A stretch of 64,000 nucleotides of DNA from Apostichopus japonicus (GCF_037975245.1 NC_092575.1:15230310-15294309), one strand, 5' to 3'. Numbered from the stretch's first letter, positions 40,101 to 55,900 are shown. Notes: generated by a model from the letters alone, not told the origin. Translations and numbers: made by a program.

Positions 40101-43100
40101 ACCAGATAGTGAAGCAGATCGATCAAGTAAGACAAACGCCTCACTGAGGCAAAAATGCCCAGTGGAAGTCAGCAATTCAACCACATCATGTGTCCAAGCA
40201 CAAGTCCTAACCTATTTCACACTCAGTGATCGTACAAAATCGTTATGCTGTGAATTAACATACATATTCTCAGTGAAAGTACATATTATCAGGTCTGGGG
40301 ATAAATTACCAAGTCACCCAGCAAATTTATGAATTCAAATATGCTATATTTAAAAATGGGGGCAAATAATGGTCATATAATCCTGTAATTTTTTAGGGGA
40401 TAAATTACCAAGTCACCCAGCTAATTTATGAATTCAAATATGCTTTATTTAAAAATGGAGGCAAATAATGCTCATATAATCCTGTAAATTTTTAGGGGAT
40501 AAATTACCAAGTCACCCAGCAAAATTTATGAATTCAAATATGCTATATATAAAACTGGGGGCAAATAATGGTCACATAATCCTGTAATTTTTTAGGGGAT
40601 AAATTACTAAGTCACCTAGCAAATGTATGAATTCAAATATGCTATATTTAAAAATGGGGGCAAATAATGGTCATATAATCCTGTAATTTTTTCGTGGTAT
40701 AATACCATATTTGATTTCTTGTTATCTTCCATGAATCAGATCTAGACTATAGGCTTATAACACTACATTCACCTATATATAAAGCCAGGTAACAGTTAAT
40801 AGCCTCCAGACATACTTCTCCTGGATGAAGAGAAGCATCAATCTTCAATTATGGGGATTTTCAAGTCTTTTTCCTGTTTTCACATTTACAAACTGCGTGT
40901 CCGATGACTAATGGAAGCCACACGACTTTTGGAAAAGACGTGACGGTTCGCTTACTTCCGTGTGCACACCACTGTATACCTAATTGCAAGCTTTTAGGAG
41001 AACTGCTTGAAAAATAGCTAGCTTTATTAAACCTGAACTTTCAGTTGTTGCCAGAAGATATCCATGCTCGCAACAGCTGGTTTTATGAGCAATTACCGAC
41101 CGATTTTAGGAGCTTTTCTGATGCACTTTTGAATTGCCTGCTTCAACCTGAGTTTTGTAATATCTTTTTAAAAACCTTTTATTCAATTTATTGTGACAGA
41201 TAAAGAACAGATAAAGAGTTTTCTCTACAAAATATATCATTTGCCTTACTATCTAGTAAATTGGTAACTTTATACACAAACAAACCAACTAGAGATAACA
41301 ATTACTCCCAAATGTGACCTATAGAAATGATTTACACACAACTGTGACAATAAAGTGGAACTTTTAACAGTTAAGGAACAGAAGCACCAGTATCTATAAA
41401 GGCTGATTCACAAACTGATCATATGAAATTCATGGAAAATTGGTCAGTTGTGTAATAATAAAAGTTTGTAGAACAATCCCATGTTGAATGAGGCATACTG
41501 TATATATGTGAAAAATTACAAGACCTTGACTTAATAATATGCAATTTTAAATAATTTCCAAAAATAAGATTTTTTTTTATTAATGCTTTATGACAAGTCA
41601 TTTTGCACTAAGGAACTTTCTCCTTAGAATAACAAAATATAACGTTATATGAATCAATAATCCTGAATATTTAACTGGCTTAAAAAAAATTCACATCTGT
41701 TGGAAAAATTCTACAGCGTACATGTCTTTATTAGGCTGCCCTTACAGAAACTTAAATCAAAGTTTGGTAGAAAATTCTAAACTAAGCACAAAATTACTTC
41801 CAAAAAAATGCTCTTTATCAGTACATCGTCTAAATGTCAATACATTTTGTATTTTACATTTAGATTGAAATGAATAGGTGTATCTTGAGAAGACGCTACA
41901 TACTCTGGTTCATATCAGAATATCACTATCAGACATTAACCACTTTCTAACAAATCAAGAGAATGTTTCTTAATAATGTCTGAAGAACTTACCATAGTTC
42001 ATCTAGCTTCAATTTGATGATAAACATACATATCGTTTTGTTTAGTGGAATCATGCAACCTGTACACTATCTAGCAGGTTCTGCATAACCAATTTGGACG
42101 GGAGAAGAGTCTTTAATTGCTGAAATACATACTCCACTGTCGGAAATTTCCATTTTTATGACTTTTATGCAAAAGCACAAATGTTTAAAAAACATCTACG
42201 CCACTTCAAAACATCATGTTACGATTACAGTCAAAAATTGGGTTGAAAAAAAAGAAAAAAAAGAAAAAAAAAAGGGATAAAAAGGAATCAGGAATAGACG
42301 AGAATTACAGTATGTGTCACTAATACACTTTAAAATTCAACTTCAATAAACTGGAATGTCAGTTTAAATACAAACATTGACATGTCATTTGTATTATAAC
42401 AGGTTCTGACACACTGTGAACTATTTAGGCATAGATGGATATATATCCTAATCCAAAAGGGTTGGAAAATACTAATATTTCTCAAAACTTAACAGACAGA
42501 AGGGATAAAATCATATATTTCAAATAAATTGATTGTCAGTTCATAACTTTCTACAAAATCCTGTTAAATGTCTATTCAGCTGATTCCAAAATATATAAGC
42601 CAGAAAGAAAGAACAAAGAATAGATGATGTCTTGATAGGGGAAGATTATAGGATTAATTTAGTGATTAATAAGTATAGTACTACACCTGATGAATTAGTC
42701 GTTAGTATGTTGCATGATTTTGACCACACGCACACAAATTCATTTTTCACATGTTTATTGCAATGTATTTAAAGCATCTAGACAATCTGACATGATCTTT
42801 CAGTGAGTGAATATCGTAGTAAATGATCAGTAACTACAAATTCAGCCCATAACTTTGAGCTCTCAGAGGTCTGATAGTTAAGTATATAACTATAACACTG
42901 ACTGACTGAATGTCTGACTACAGGCTGAGAAAGTGACAGACAGACTGACTATGCCAGCCAATTGACTAGTCTGAGAGCCTGGCTGGTGGACTGATTGTAT
43001 CACAGCCAGCCAACTGACTGACTACAGGATGAAAGACTGTTAGATTGAATACACCAGCTTAATGACTGATGACCTACATACTACTGTAGTCTTAAAAGAC

Positions 43101-46100
43101 TGACTTGCCAGCTAGCCTACTGGTGGACTAACCTAGTCTACTGACTGTAGCATGAGAGACTGACTGATTTTATGACAGCCAACTGACTGACTACAGGCTG
43201 AAAGACTGTTAGATTGTACTTTACCAGCTTTATGACTGATCACCTACTTACTAGTCTTAAAAGACTGACTTGCCAGCTAGCCTACTGGTGGACTAACCTA
43301 GTCTACTGACTGTAGCATGAGAGACTGACTGATTTTATGACAGCCAACTGACTGACTACAGGCTGAAAGACTTAGATTGAATACACCAGCTTAATGACTG
43401 ATGACCTACATACTAGTCTTAAAAGACTGACTTGCCAGCTAGCCTACTGGTGGACTAACCTAGTCTACTGACTGTAGCATGAGAGACTGACTGATTTTAT
43501 GACAGCCAACTGACTGACTACAGGCTGAAAGACTGTTAGATTGTACTTTACCAGCTTTATGACTGATCACCTACTTACTAGTCTTAGAGACTGACAGATT
43601 GACTATCATGCAAGCCTAAACTCAATGACTGTGTGCCGTATGTACAGTGGGAGAGCGTTACAACATTGGAAGTATATACTTAACTAAACTGTTAATTGGA
43701 CAATCTTACAACCGCTTGATTTAAATATTTGATCGAAACATAATTTCTGCCTTACTATTACACATTAGAACCAGTCCTAAATTCAGGTCCCCTTTAATAT
43801 ATATAACACCCTACACAATTAGACTGGACAGTATATCTACCCAAAAAGAAAGCAAGATACAAAAACATATATAGTAGAAATCCCATATGGGATTCAGAGA
43901 AAATGATTTGAAGCCAGCATGCTTTTAACAGAATGAAATTTGGGCTAAAATGCAGTATTTTTTACAGGTCAGAGGCCAGTTGTTTGCTTTAGATGTACTA
44001 TTTAGATCATTAACAAGCAAAGAAAAAAAAACAAGTCTTAAGGTATGAAAGGGGGTTAATTAAAGGGTGTGAAGACTCGCGCAAAAAGAAACGTCTAATG
44101 CCGGGAATCTGACCTTGTTTCGAATGAGGTGTAACAGAAGTGTTAAACACCACCATGGATCCCATAAAATACACACACAGCTTGCTACTGTCGGTAATTA
44201 GACACTAGTGTACAGTCAGTACATACAGCTGCGGTCAATACCCACAGCACAGTATATAAACGATACAGCGATGGACAACTCAGGTCCAGCTAAAGATAAC
44301 AATTAAGGTATCATGTTTCATTACTGTCTGCATTTTGTAGCGACACAAACAAAACGTCACTTGCAAGCAACAGAAAGTTAACTTTTTCAGATGGCGGCAC
44401 GGGGTTTGGGGCGAGTCTTCAATGCCTTTAATGACAAAAATAGTAAATCAAAGAAAAAATGACCGAAAGTGTCTTCAAAAAGGAACATATTTGGTTGATA
44501 CAAGTTCTGTATTTCAAACCTCCATAAATTTAATGTAATGTTTTATGAAAGTTTCATTTACAGTTTATAACCAGCAGTTTCCACCCTCCCTTGTATGAAT
44601 TTGTTGCTTGGACTTAACTAACAGATTATGTTTTTAATTTAAAGATACATCATTAACTTTCCATCCCAAATAATGTTCAAGGTATGGTTTTCTCCACATT
44701 ATCACAAAATTCATGACTTAATGCATCATTTACAGTATATGATATCATTCTTTTCAATCTTTCCCTGAAGACCTAAAAGTAAAATAAAAAACAAGTTATA
44801 AAATTAATAATTCTATGTCTATAAAAAAAGGCCTGGATATACATCCATGCTCCCCATATATATACTATACATATTTGCACATGATATAATGTTGCTAGAT
44901 ATATAGTTTATCAGATTCATCAAACCTAATTGCCTTTGAAATTGATCAGTATTGAAAAAGGAAGAGAGTAATATCCAGTTTATCAAGCTGTTCCATGATT
45001 CACGTAACGACCACGATAATTAGATCACGGAAATATTAATAACTTTTCAAACTTTTAACATTACATATTGTCACTTATTCTATGCGGTTGAATAACTTGA
45101 AAAAATCCAAGGATTTGTAACATATATGCATCAGGGTACCAGTCCGACTGGTTACACTATGAAATATGTAAGACATCATTTTTCGATCTGGCTGGGATGA
45201 CATTATCTAGTTCGCTGATGATACAGACCCCACCCGAGAGTTTCGGGATGTTTAATTCTGTTAGAATCTCATTTCATTACAAGTCTTCAAACTCATGTGG
45301 TAAAAATTCCTCCGATTGAGAGGACCCAAGGGTTTAAAACGGTTACTTTTCCCAATTAGGGAACCGTCTCCCATCCAAGGCTACACATGACTGGAGATGT
45401 TGGAACGAAAGCTACGGGAACCCGACACTGCATACGAGGATGAACTTGGCATTTCCAATTTAGAAAAAAAAAGAAAAATTCTCTTCCTCAATTTTCTGTG
45501 ACAAGTTGAGTTTTGTTCGTTACTATATATCATCGTGATACAGCCGGCTTGGATTTATTGTAACAAGTTCTAAAGTTGCGATTTATATTCGGTAAATTGA
45601 CGCCGACCGACCAAAAATAAGTCAGTCAGTTTAATCAGGTCTCGTTAAGCTCTCATAAGAGATGAATGAAATGAATATATTTAGTGATATATACTGAATA
45701 CATATCAATTGACTCGTGTTAAATATAAAGTATACATATCCATCCGGTTCAGTTCTTAGACGTTCAAGTAAAGACCTGGGAATTGACTTTCCAATGATGC
45801 AATTCTACAATGATTTCCCTCAATTCTATTGTTTTTTCCCCTCAAAATCTTCAATCGTTTTATTACTCCAAATTCTGTTTCCTTCAAATTGTCACCCCCA
45901 ATTTTACTCTTCCTCTAAGCAACATGATATTTTTCTAGCAAATTGATGAAATCGTTTTGAAAATTCATCTGAAGACTCTTGGTCGCAGCATTCATCATTT
46001 TGTGTATTGCTGCAGGAACTGTTCCAACTATATAGCACAGACTTAAAAATAATTTGAATGGAATAGATTTTGAAAATCCATTTAGAAACCTGAAATTCCA

Positions 46101-49100
46101 AGGATGGGTTACAGAAAACAAATCATATCACAGGTATAAACAGAAGGTACAACAGTCAATCAAAGTTGGCCAATACATTGAAATAAGTGAATAAACATCC
46201 CTCAACTCCCCCCCCCCCCCCCAAAGAAATAGAAAACAATCTGTTAGATAGTTTTGTACACACACAGAAGTTTACCAACTGCTCATACAAATGAAACAAA
46301 CGTAAAAAAAAAGAAAAAAGTCAAACGATTTAATGAACAAGAAATATTATTATTGAAGATGTGACTTATTCTTTGTCAGTATGAATCTCACAATAGAGCC
46401 AGTATGAGCCGAATGAGCCAGTAAAAGGGTAATAATAGGGGTAAAAAAAGAAAGCAGCATCAACTAGCAAAGATAACCTTTGACACGGAACAAAACTCTG
46501 TGTTGGTTAAATACAGATGCTTTGATCGAAGCAGCAATGTCATATTTTAACCCTCAATTGACAATTGTAAAATAAGTAATTAAAAGAGCCCAATGCTGTA
46601 CCAATTATATTATACTTGACATCAACTCTCTCATCAACTAACCAACAAAATTATACTTAAATACATCATTTAACCGCATCTGGACACAATTATTCATAAA
46701 TCTATAATTATCAAGAAGGGTATCAGAGATTGATCCACTTTGGAATATTTGTTGCATATTTTTGTATAAAAATGGAGTTGAGTAGTTAGGTTGCAATTTT
46801 TTTTTTTAATTGTATTTAATTTTTTTCTTCTCTTTATCAATTAACATACTAATTTACCTGTCAGCCTGAAAGCATTTATCCCCAATGCCTGCATATTAAA
46901 CTCTTGAAACCTGTCTTTGTGACAGGTTTGAAGAAAAAGTAAGAAGGAAAATCAACTTCATGTGGATTTGACAGGAAATGAACTCATTCACTGAAAGCTT
47001 TTAAATGTGAGATGCTTTCAACATTTGTTTTCACAAATTAGTAACACGTTTTAATTTTCCTTTGTTTTGTGTTTTTTAAGTATGATCCTGACACACCAGG
47101 CAGAACATCTGCTAAATGGGGGGGGGGGGTGAGGATTTCATGATAATAGCTGATTTGAATACATTTTTGTTTCATCTAGCATGACTAAGAAAATGGAACA
47201 AATATCTCAATGTCAGTTGTAGACTTTACTAGTGAAGTCATTTTGATGCTGTTATGCATTCTAATATATTTCAAAGACTGAGTAAAAATATAATCCATTT
47301 TTCAGGAGATGTTTGCTTTCATGCTCATCATGAAAGGCTAATGCTGTTGCAGAAAGAATAAAAATTTATTCATTTCAGCTCTCGAAAAACACAACATCAC
47401 GGTACGTGGGTGATTCAATGTGTCATAACATAATTTCAAATCAACAGCAGTGTCAAGCACAAAATGCCGCTGAAATATACAGGTGTTTCCCCGAGTTAAA
47501 AGTTAATGAATGCGACATGTAAGCCGGCCCCCGCACACACCGCCCGAATGATCAGGACAACACTTTACTTGACCATAATCACGTTGTTAATTGTGCGTGT
47601 GTGTGTGCATAAAAGTATGACCGATCAAGATTTTGACAGTTTTAAGTCTTGTTGGCTCCAGTCAGGAAACTGAACATGGGGGGCGTTTTCCGACTGGCAG
47701 TCCGCGCTCTACATTCAAGTCCATCTTCCTATTGTGTTGAATAATTAGCATATATATTGAACTTGAAACCATGCTTCCCACATTGCACTAATACATGCAC
47801 ATGAATTTCTCTATTAAGTTTTAGGTAAAAATTTCACACCTAACAGTATCAATACTGAGGTGTCATTTCAATTGTTAATGAAAACAACAATGAGAAAAAG
47901 AAGGAGAAGAAGAATAAGAAGGAGAAGAAAATGAAGGAGAGAAAAATTGGCAAAGTAAGGGAAATAAAAACCAGTCTCACACATACCTAAGAAAAATCCA
48001 ACTGTGTAAAATGAGCTACAGTAAGTCTCAGGACTTCAATACTAAACAATTTACATCCCTCTCTTTTAGGCAAAAAAAAAAAACTCTGTAAAATGTAAAT
48101 TGCAAGAGAGTGAGGCTGTTTGGCGTTTTTTATCGGACTAATAGTGTTTCTATCCACGAGGTCACTATCATTTACTTTAACTGCATGCTTCTGTCACAGG
48201 ACTGAGGTTGCTAATATACAATATTCTTCACGACCTCGTAACGATGATTTCGAAATGTATTTAGCAGATCACTTGGAGAAGAAGAAGATAATTTACTGAT
48301 GTAGAATGCTTGCTCTCGCTCGCCAGGGATGAAAATGTAACTATCCTACTCTCTGATTCAATAAAGAGCCTCATCGGTTTTCCATTTTAGTGCCTCATTT
48401 TTTTTGGGGCTATTCAACAGAAACTGGCACCAAGATATTTGAGATAAAATATGGTAGAGTCAGCAAAACAGACTCATCTGGACATCCATCTTGAGGTTGT
48501 CTGCTATCCATGTCATTTCTTGACGACGTTGTGACATCATCATGGAACATTGAATTATTCAGGAGGGATGATTTCTTTTTAATGCCAATCAAAACGCTAG
48601 ATCCTTTTACAAGAGGTCGTTATTTTGTATGAGAAAAGAATACTAACTTGTCCCCCCCCAAAAAAAAAAAAAAAACTCTAGCTAATAAATGTACAGACTT
48701 TTGGCAAGTATTGTTTTACCCTATCAAAAGTCTGACCTAAGTGGGTAGTTTTGTTTATTAATTTATTACTTTATTTTAAATGATGCTGTTAGAATGTTTA
48801 GGAATTTAAAAAAAATGTCGGACAATGCTGCAATGTGCATGTATGGTAGGTGTCACTAAATTCTTCAATGCATAAATTGCATTTTATGAAGTGGTTTCTG
48901 CATTTATGATATTTTACGAGGTAATGATAAACAAGAGTAGCAATGTCTTTTGTGATGGTCAGGTCAATTGCTTGGGAACCCAGCAAAAAGTATTGACATA
49001 AATCAAATACATATTATAATAATGACATGCCTGAGCTTTCTTTCAAATGATTTACCCTAGGAACCATGTTATTAACTTCCATCAATGGAATACAGTATGC

Positions 49101-52100
49101 ACTTTATATTTCACACTGTCTTTAATAATATAGTAATTCTTAAACCTTAACCTCACTCCTGACTATTCTTCTGCAATCGGGTAGGGGTGTGGGTGGGTGG
49201 AAGGTATATAGGTTAATTTAGAGAGCATGAGTGGGACATTAATGGAGCATACATATAGCTTCAAGTGTGAAATCAACTTAGAAGTGTGATGTAAGAGGAT
49301 GGGGTAACCTTGTATAATTGAATAAATGTATACGCAGCACTCAATTTTAATTCACAACAAAATTATCTAACATTTGAAGGATATTCAAATGCAACAGTGG
49401 AGAAACAATTTTAACCAATAACTTCTAGTGAACACTTTGGGATTACACGCCCAGTGCCCAGGCATACAAAAACATCAGTAGTATGTAGTAAATCATATGC
49501 AAATATTATCTCCAAACCAAGGCAGCAAAAATATGCCATCGCTTTGATTTATGAACATCACACAGTCCCACTTTCTTAACTTACAAACATGAGAGACTTA
49601 ACAATTAAACTTTGTAACTTGTACACATGTAGCTATGGTGTGATGTATGTGAACCATATCTATTTATAGATAGCTTAGTCCTACTTCTCAGTCCATGCAC
49701 AAACACATTGATTGCATATCATTACTTAAATTATACAATCTGTTTCCACTTTCTGTCTGAAGCACTCGACGTTTATCACTCAGCTTAAGTTTAAGTAGAC
49801 GAACACCTCTGAGGCATTTCTCTTTCTCCCCAATTTAAGACGCACTCGGCCAGCTAGTAATTTACCTAATCGCTCACGGAAACCACAATGTACATATAGG
49901 CCTACGTTCTGAATAGATGAATATATTAGACGTTAGGTTAAAAGTGACTCTCTCTCTCAAGGTTGTTGCAATATTGTACAAAAAACTGGACAGATGTAAA
50001 CTTTAATGTTACTAGACTTTCATCGGAAGGAAATTATGCTACAAAAAAGCAAATCTAGGTTACATGGCATGAATTTGTTTCCTAAATATCCCAACTGAAT
50101 TATTCCTAAATGAAATACAAATCATTTCACTGAAGTTCCAGTAGTCTGTCTTATTATGTTATGTGTTGTAATATTTGCACCGAAAACTACCGTTTCATTC
50201 ATGATATGATGCAACTTAGCTAGACAATTATCTCTTTTTGTGAGTAAAATGACAAATATTTGTAAATTAATCACTGTCACACAGAGGGTAAAATCACAAC
50301 ACTGAAACTCAAGCTAAGTTGACTTATTCAAGAAAGAAAAAAAAAGAAAAAAAATATTCATTTTACATTTCTCTTGCTCCAATGGTTATCACTATATTGC
50401 GATGCTAGAAACTCAGTTATGCATTTACTCATGTTAAAAGTTTGAAGATGTGCTTTACTGCCACCCATCACAACAGTTTTGCCTTAAATTTATACCAACT
50501 ACATTTAATTGTCTCAAATGTCTTAGAACAATGTAGAATGAGGTATAATTACACTTACTAAGGTGGATCTTCATTACAAATAATTAAGTTCAACCCATGA
50601 ATTGGATCAACATGCAGTAGAGAGTATGGAATTCAGATTATACTATTGTTTGACACACATGTATACAATGTTATATGATGATGTTATATGTATACTATAC
50701 ATATAACATCACCTACAGTATGCATGGATTCCTGCAAGGAATTCAAAGTTTCATTACCGATAACCACGATGCCTTCTGTCCCCCCCCCCCCCCCCCCCCT
50801 CATGTCCAAAACATGTTTTACCTGTAGATTGAAAACATAAGCATTGTGGTCAAATGGTTAAGGCAGTGGACTTAATTTTTTTTTTTTTCATTGCTAGGTT
50901 AAGTCCTTACTGGGAAGCTTGTTGACGAGAGACAACATATGGCTTGCAACACACCTTACTGTTACAGTGGTAAAGTACTGTTCCATGGCACTGCTCCGAA
51001 AATAAATGAATCATTTCTGGATGATTCTGACAACCAATACTGAACTGATACTAAAAACCACAGCTACTTCTAGATGTCACCGTTTAAAACATAAGACACA
51101 AGTCTTTCGATTGAAACTTGATCTTCTTGTATCTGTTGTTTGTCTAATTTTAAAGAAGAAATATTATCCATGAGTTTGCTTATATATTAGCTAAGCTGTC
51201 AAAATCCCTAGAAATGGCCTTTATCGCTGGTTCAATGTACTTACAGTATGAAGGAGTTTTGGTCATACTTTGTGTCTTTGCAGATCATCAAAATAAAACA
51301 GCTAATACCATACAACAGATAAAGAGCAGCTTGATGCTAAATATATGCCATACTGGAGCTGAAAACATTCTCAAATAAGAACTTTCCCAAACACTGTGCG
51401 GAAGGGGGTTAATTTTATAAACAAAGGCTTTCTGCGAAAGAGACGTCGCTAAATTAACAGCTCAATCATGGCTTAAGTTGGAACCAGAAAACAGTTTCAC
51501 TACCATACTCATATAAAGTTCGAGCTATATTAAGTGTAAAGTGCAGAAAATGTCAGTAACCAACAACTGAACATGAAAAGTGGGCGGGTACGACCTAGTT
51601 ATTTATAACATGAATCTGTGTTTCAAACATCAGTAGTTCCTATCATTCCAATGCTAAAGCTATATTTAATGTTTTGTTTAAACCTGACCAAACCTGACAA
51701 TTTGTTTCCACTATAGTCACAGCCAATGGCTCACTACTATGTAGTGAGTATAACATAATTGATTTGCATCGCAAAAGTAGAATTAATAGAATTAAAAATT
51801 AAAGCTATATTTAATGTTTTGTTTAAACCTGACCAACTCATTTAATTTGTTTCCACTATAGTCACAGCCAATGGCTCACTACTATGTAGTGAGTATAACA
51901 TAATTGATTTGCATCGCAAAAGTAGAATTAATAGAATTAAAAATTAAAGCTATATTTAATGTTGTGTTAAAACCTGACCAACTCATATAGTTACAGTGGT
52001 TTCACTATCGTCACAGTCATTAGCTCACTACTATGAGTAAATTTAAAATAATTGGCTAGCAATATAACAGAAAAATTTATACAAGTAATGCCTATTAGAT

Positions 52101-52883
52101 TTCAAGATTGCTTGACTGTTCTCAAGTTTGGTAGACTGAAGTACTGACAATGATGGAAGACAAATTTCTTGACCTTTTCTAATTTCCTTGAAGAAGAGAT
52201 TACAAAGATTGAGGCACATCCAATGCAAAGGTACAAAGCTATAAAAGATCTTATCTAACAAGTGTAAACTGTGCATCGAAGGATGGTAATAGCTTGCCAT
52301 ACTAAAGATGATATCAAATTGCTTTAAGATCTGCCACAAAAAAGCCTGTATTTCATAACTGTATAATAAATTTTAAGGACAAGGTACTCTGTCATAATGT
52401 GCATAAATAAGAGGTCATATTGCCTTACGAAACCAAATTATGTTGATAATATATATTGTATTTGTTGCTTTACACATCACAGGCTGAGTGGGTTTTGTTT
52501 TAAAACATTTTTCATCTCTGCTAGTGGAATTCTAGATGCTAAGGTTTCAAAACTTCAATGAATGTTATGTCATGAATCAATGTTTAGTCTCATGAATTTT
52601 TCATTCACTTAAAGTAACTCCACGATTTTTGCTCCCCTTTTTCTGGCTAGTGTTGACAAACCTTTATCCAGTATCTTAATACCATATGTTATTAAGACTG
52701 CAAATGACCATCCTAATCATGCAGATTCTGTCATTATTTTTGCACCTATATGAACTTTAATTAGCAAGTGGAAAAAAAAAGCATGGAAAATGAAATAAGG
52801 ATCAAGTCTAATAAAAAAATTATCAGTATTTGAGGTTAGCCTCGACTAGTCTCACACCTACACTTATTTTATTTATTACTTAA

Positions 52884-52921
<38 letters not shown>

Positions 52922-55900
52922 ACTTTGACATAAAAAAATCTGTCTTTCAGTAGCTAGTTGCTTTCCATTTTAGTAAAATTCTACCCTACCACTCTACTTT
53001 TTATAAGAACCACAAGATCTTTTGTTCTAGGAAGGCAATATTCTAAAGTCCAAGATAGGTGGCTATTTGTTCTGTAGGAAGTATCTTTGGCACAACAACC
53101 CAAAACATGCAAAAAGCTGATAATGTGCATGTATGCAAATAAGGATAGATACATTATATCACCATGAAAAGTCTCAGCAAAATGTTGACACATAGTGAAA
53201 TCAGTGTTGGTTTTATTAATTAGATATAAGACTAAATTGTGACTACTAAACAATAGTATTGACACTAAATTAATACAAATATAATACTAATAATATCAAT
53301 AATAATACTTATCATGATCATAATAACTATTATGATCCATGTTTGTGTACCAGGATAATTCCATGCAGCACATCCCAGTGTTTAACATAATTTTTGTTCT
53401 ATAAGCGTAGAGCTTTCAAGATAACTTTTCACTCTTTTCCTTCTAACTTTAATAAATAATCTTTATCCCACCAGTTGATTGCTTTCGTTCCTTCAAACAG
53501 TGTGAGTATCCTTCCGAATAAAATTAGACGGCTGTGATGATTCACTTTTGAGAGTACCCAGTGACATAATGCCAGAGGGTCGAGAGGAGCAAAGCCCAAC
53601 CTTGGATCCTTAGCAGCCTTGTATTCTTGATGTCTACACCTTGCCCCTCACCCCCCACCCCCAGGGCCCTCCAGGTAGTCATGATACTACTTATTCAACC
53701 AAAACTGCAATGTTAACATTAAATTTCCTATCATTAAATATATATATGTATACACAGAGACGACATGACTACAAATGCCTTCTGAGTTAATTAACATTAA
53801 GATCGACACCACATTCGTCAATTGGGGAAATAGAAGCAATCAATACTAATGAGTTGGAATGAAACCGCCCTCAAGATATATCAATTCGTGCTGCTCCAGT
53901 GACAATTTCCGTGATGGGGCTCGTCAATTTATTGCCAAAAAAAAAAAAAAAAATTACAGATAACCTAAGGTTTTCCAGAATTACTCAAATATTAAACTTT
54001 GAGATTAACTTTTCTTAGTCACTAAGAGGACGGTGCTATCATCATTTGTTAAAGGCACTACTTACTGTGTTACTTGAGAATGAAATGGTCGTAAATAATC
54101 ATATGATTAGCTAGTTACTAGTGAAGTACAGATGAAAGCACCAATTAAAGATATATAGATATTTTATATAGATACAGTATATATTTTTGGTATGTATATT
54201 TTGGATATGAAATGCAGTTATGAGATTGTTTCCTAATATTGATTGAAAATCACTCACAGCTAATCAATATGGTGTAAAAGTAAGTGGGCCTGATGTTTCG
54301 ATCCTAGCAGGATCTTCTTCACGGGCTGAATGACTTCTCTTACACAGGCTCTTTAGTGGATAAGCAGTTTGCTAACAGTTTTTGTTTTAGTTTGATTTAG
54401 CTAATCATTTTTCTTAACTTTATTTACATCAGATATTTCACCTTTCTTTTATTGTCTTCTTAAACATCTGGAATTAACTTGTTTATATGTTTTTCCACTT
54501 TTTCCTTTTTTTATCAAACCAGGATTACTGTGTTTACATGTAAAACTTCATGTAAAAATGTCAGCTATAAATTCCAGTAAGCTGTTATGGAAATTCACAA
54601 AAAGTATCCAATTAAATGGGAAATATGACCCGATTTTTGAAACAGTGAAAAAACAACATGGATTCTTAGAACTGAAAAGAACCAACATGTAATATGCTGA
54701 TCATGTGACTGTGATAAAAATTGATATAAATTTGTCAATTGGTTAATATCATGAAGGTTTAAGGGCAATGCTTTGGGTGACATGAAAATGTTTACAATGA
54801 ATGCTATGGAATGGGTGGCAATTGGGAAAAATTTGCTGTTGGTTGTGCAGGGAAAACATCTAACTGTTGGAGTTAGTGAAAAGTTGGGTTTAGTTGGGTA
54901 TATTGCAAGAATGAAAGATAAAATGGTGCTATGGTGCATAAAAAGTAAAATAACATGATACATACTTTCATTGTCTGTTCGATTGAAGAAGAAAAATAAA
55001 AAGGGAAGAAAGAAAATGAAATTATAGAACATGATAACAATAAAAAAACATGCAGTAATACCAAAAATATGATTTGATATATGAGAACTTTTTGCATAAT
55101 TTACAAAAACAAAGAAGGAATTAGGCTATAATCATTTCAACATTTAATAAATAAATAAACAGTTCTCTGTTCTAATCAAAATAGAGAATTTGAAAACATC
55201 AATCCAGAAACTGACCAAATAGGTGGAAACTTCAGGAGCGATGTATAGAGGGAGTGTAGGAGTATTCCTTTGTTTTAGCAATACACTGTAAGCGGTGACA
55301 TCAACAGAATTTGTGATTTGGAAGGAAGGAAAAACATAAGGAAGCTGTGTCCTGTGGGGATGGGGGGGGGAGGAGGGGGAGGGAGGTGGTGTTTCTCCAA
55401 TATAACAATTCATGGTCTACACATCAAAGAAATAGGTTGATAATTTTCCTGATTTCACCACACATTCCATGCAGCTATTACTGTTGATACAATGTAGAAA
55501 ACTTACTGCAGAGCTGCATTTTGCTCTAACCAAGACATGAAATATTCATACATAACTCTACGCACATCAATCTAAGTAATATGTAATATATATTTGCAGT
55601 TTACCACCAGTTGGCCGAATTTACACCCGATACAGAAAATTTAGCGTCCCACAATTTTAATGCATTGTGCTGTATTTGCAAACCACATGGCTAATTTCAC
55701 CATTCCTGATTTTGGTGCACTTTATTGAACCAATGTATTCAGGTCTTTGGTCTTGTTGTGTATGACCATATCTGGTAACATCAGACTTAAACACAAAATG
55801 CAGTTTTTCCCCCAATGTTGGCTCTAGTTTGTTTTACTTGCTTTTTAAGTTATCAGTTCAACAAATTTGGGAGCAAAAACACAAAATTTTGGAAACCTTT

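Noticed and set aside
47676-47744. Plus-strand 22-codon frame starting MGGVFRLAVRALHSS, resembling a mitochondrial presequence
   Set aside because: Very short, no good donor site, no supporting context; likely chance.
54595-55032. Minus-strand 145-codon frame
   Set aside because: Phe/Leu-rich composition from A/T runs, no splice support, no recognisable domain.
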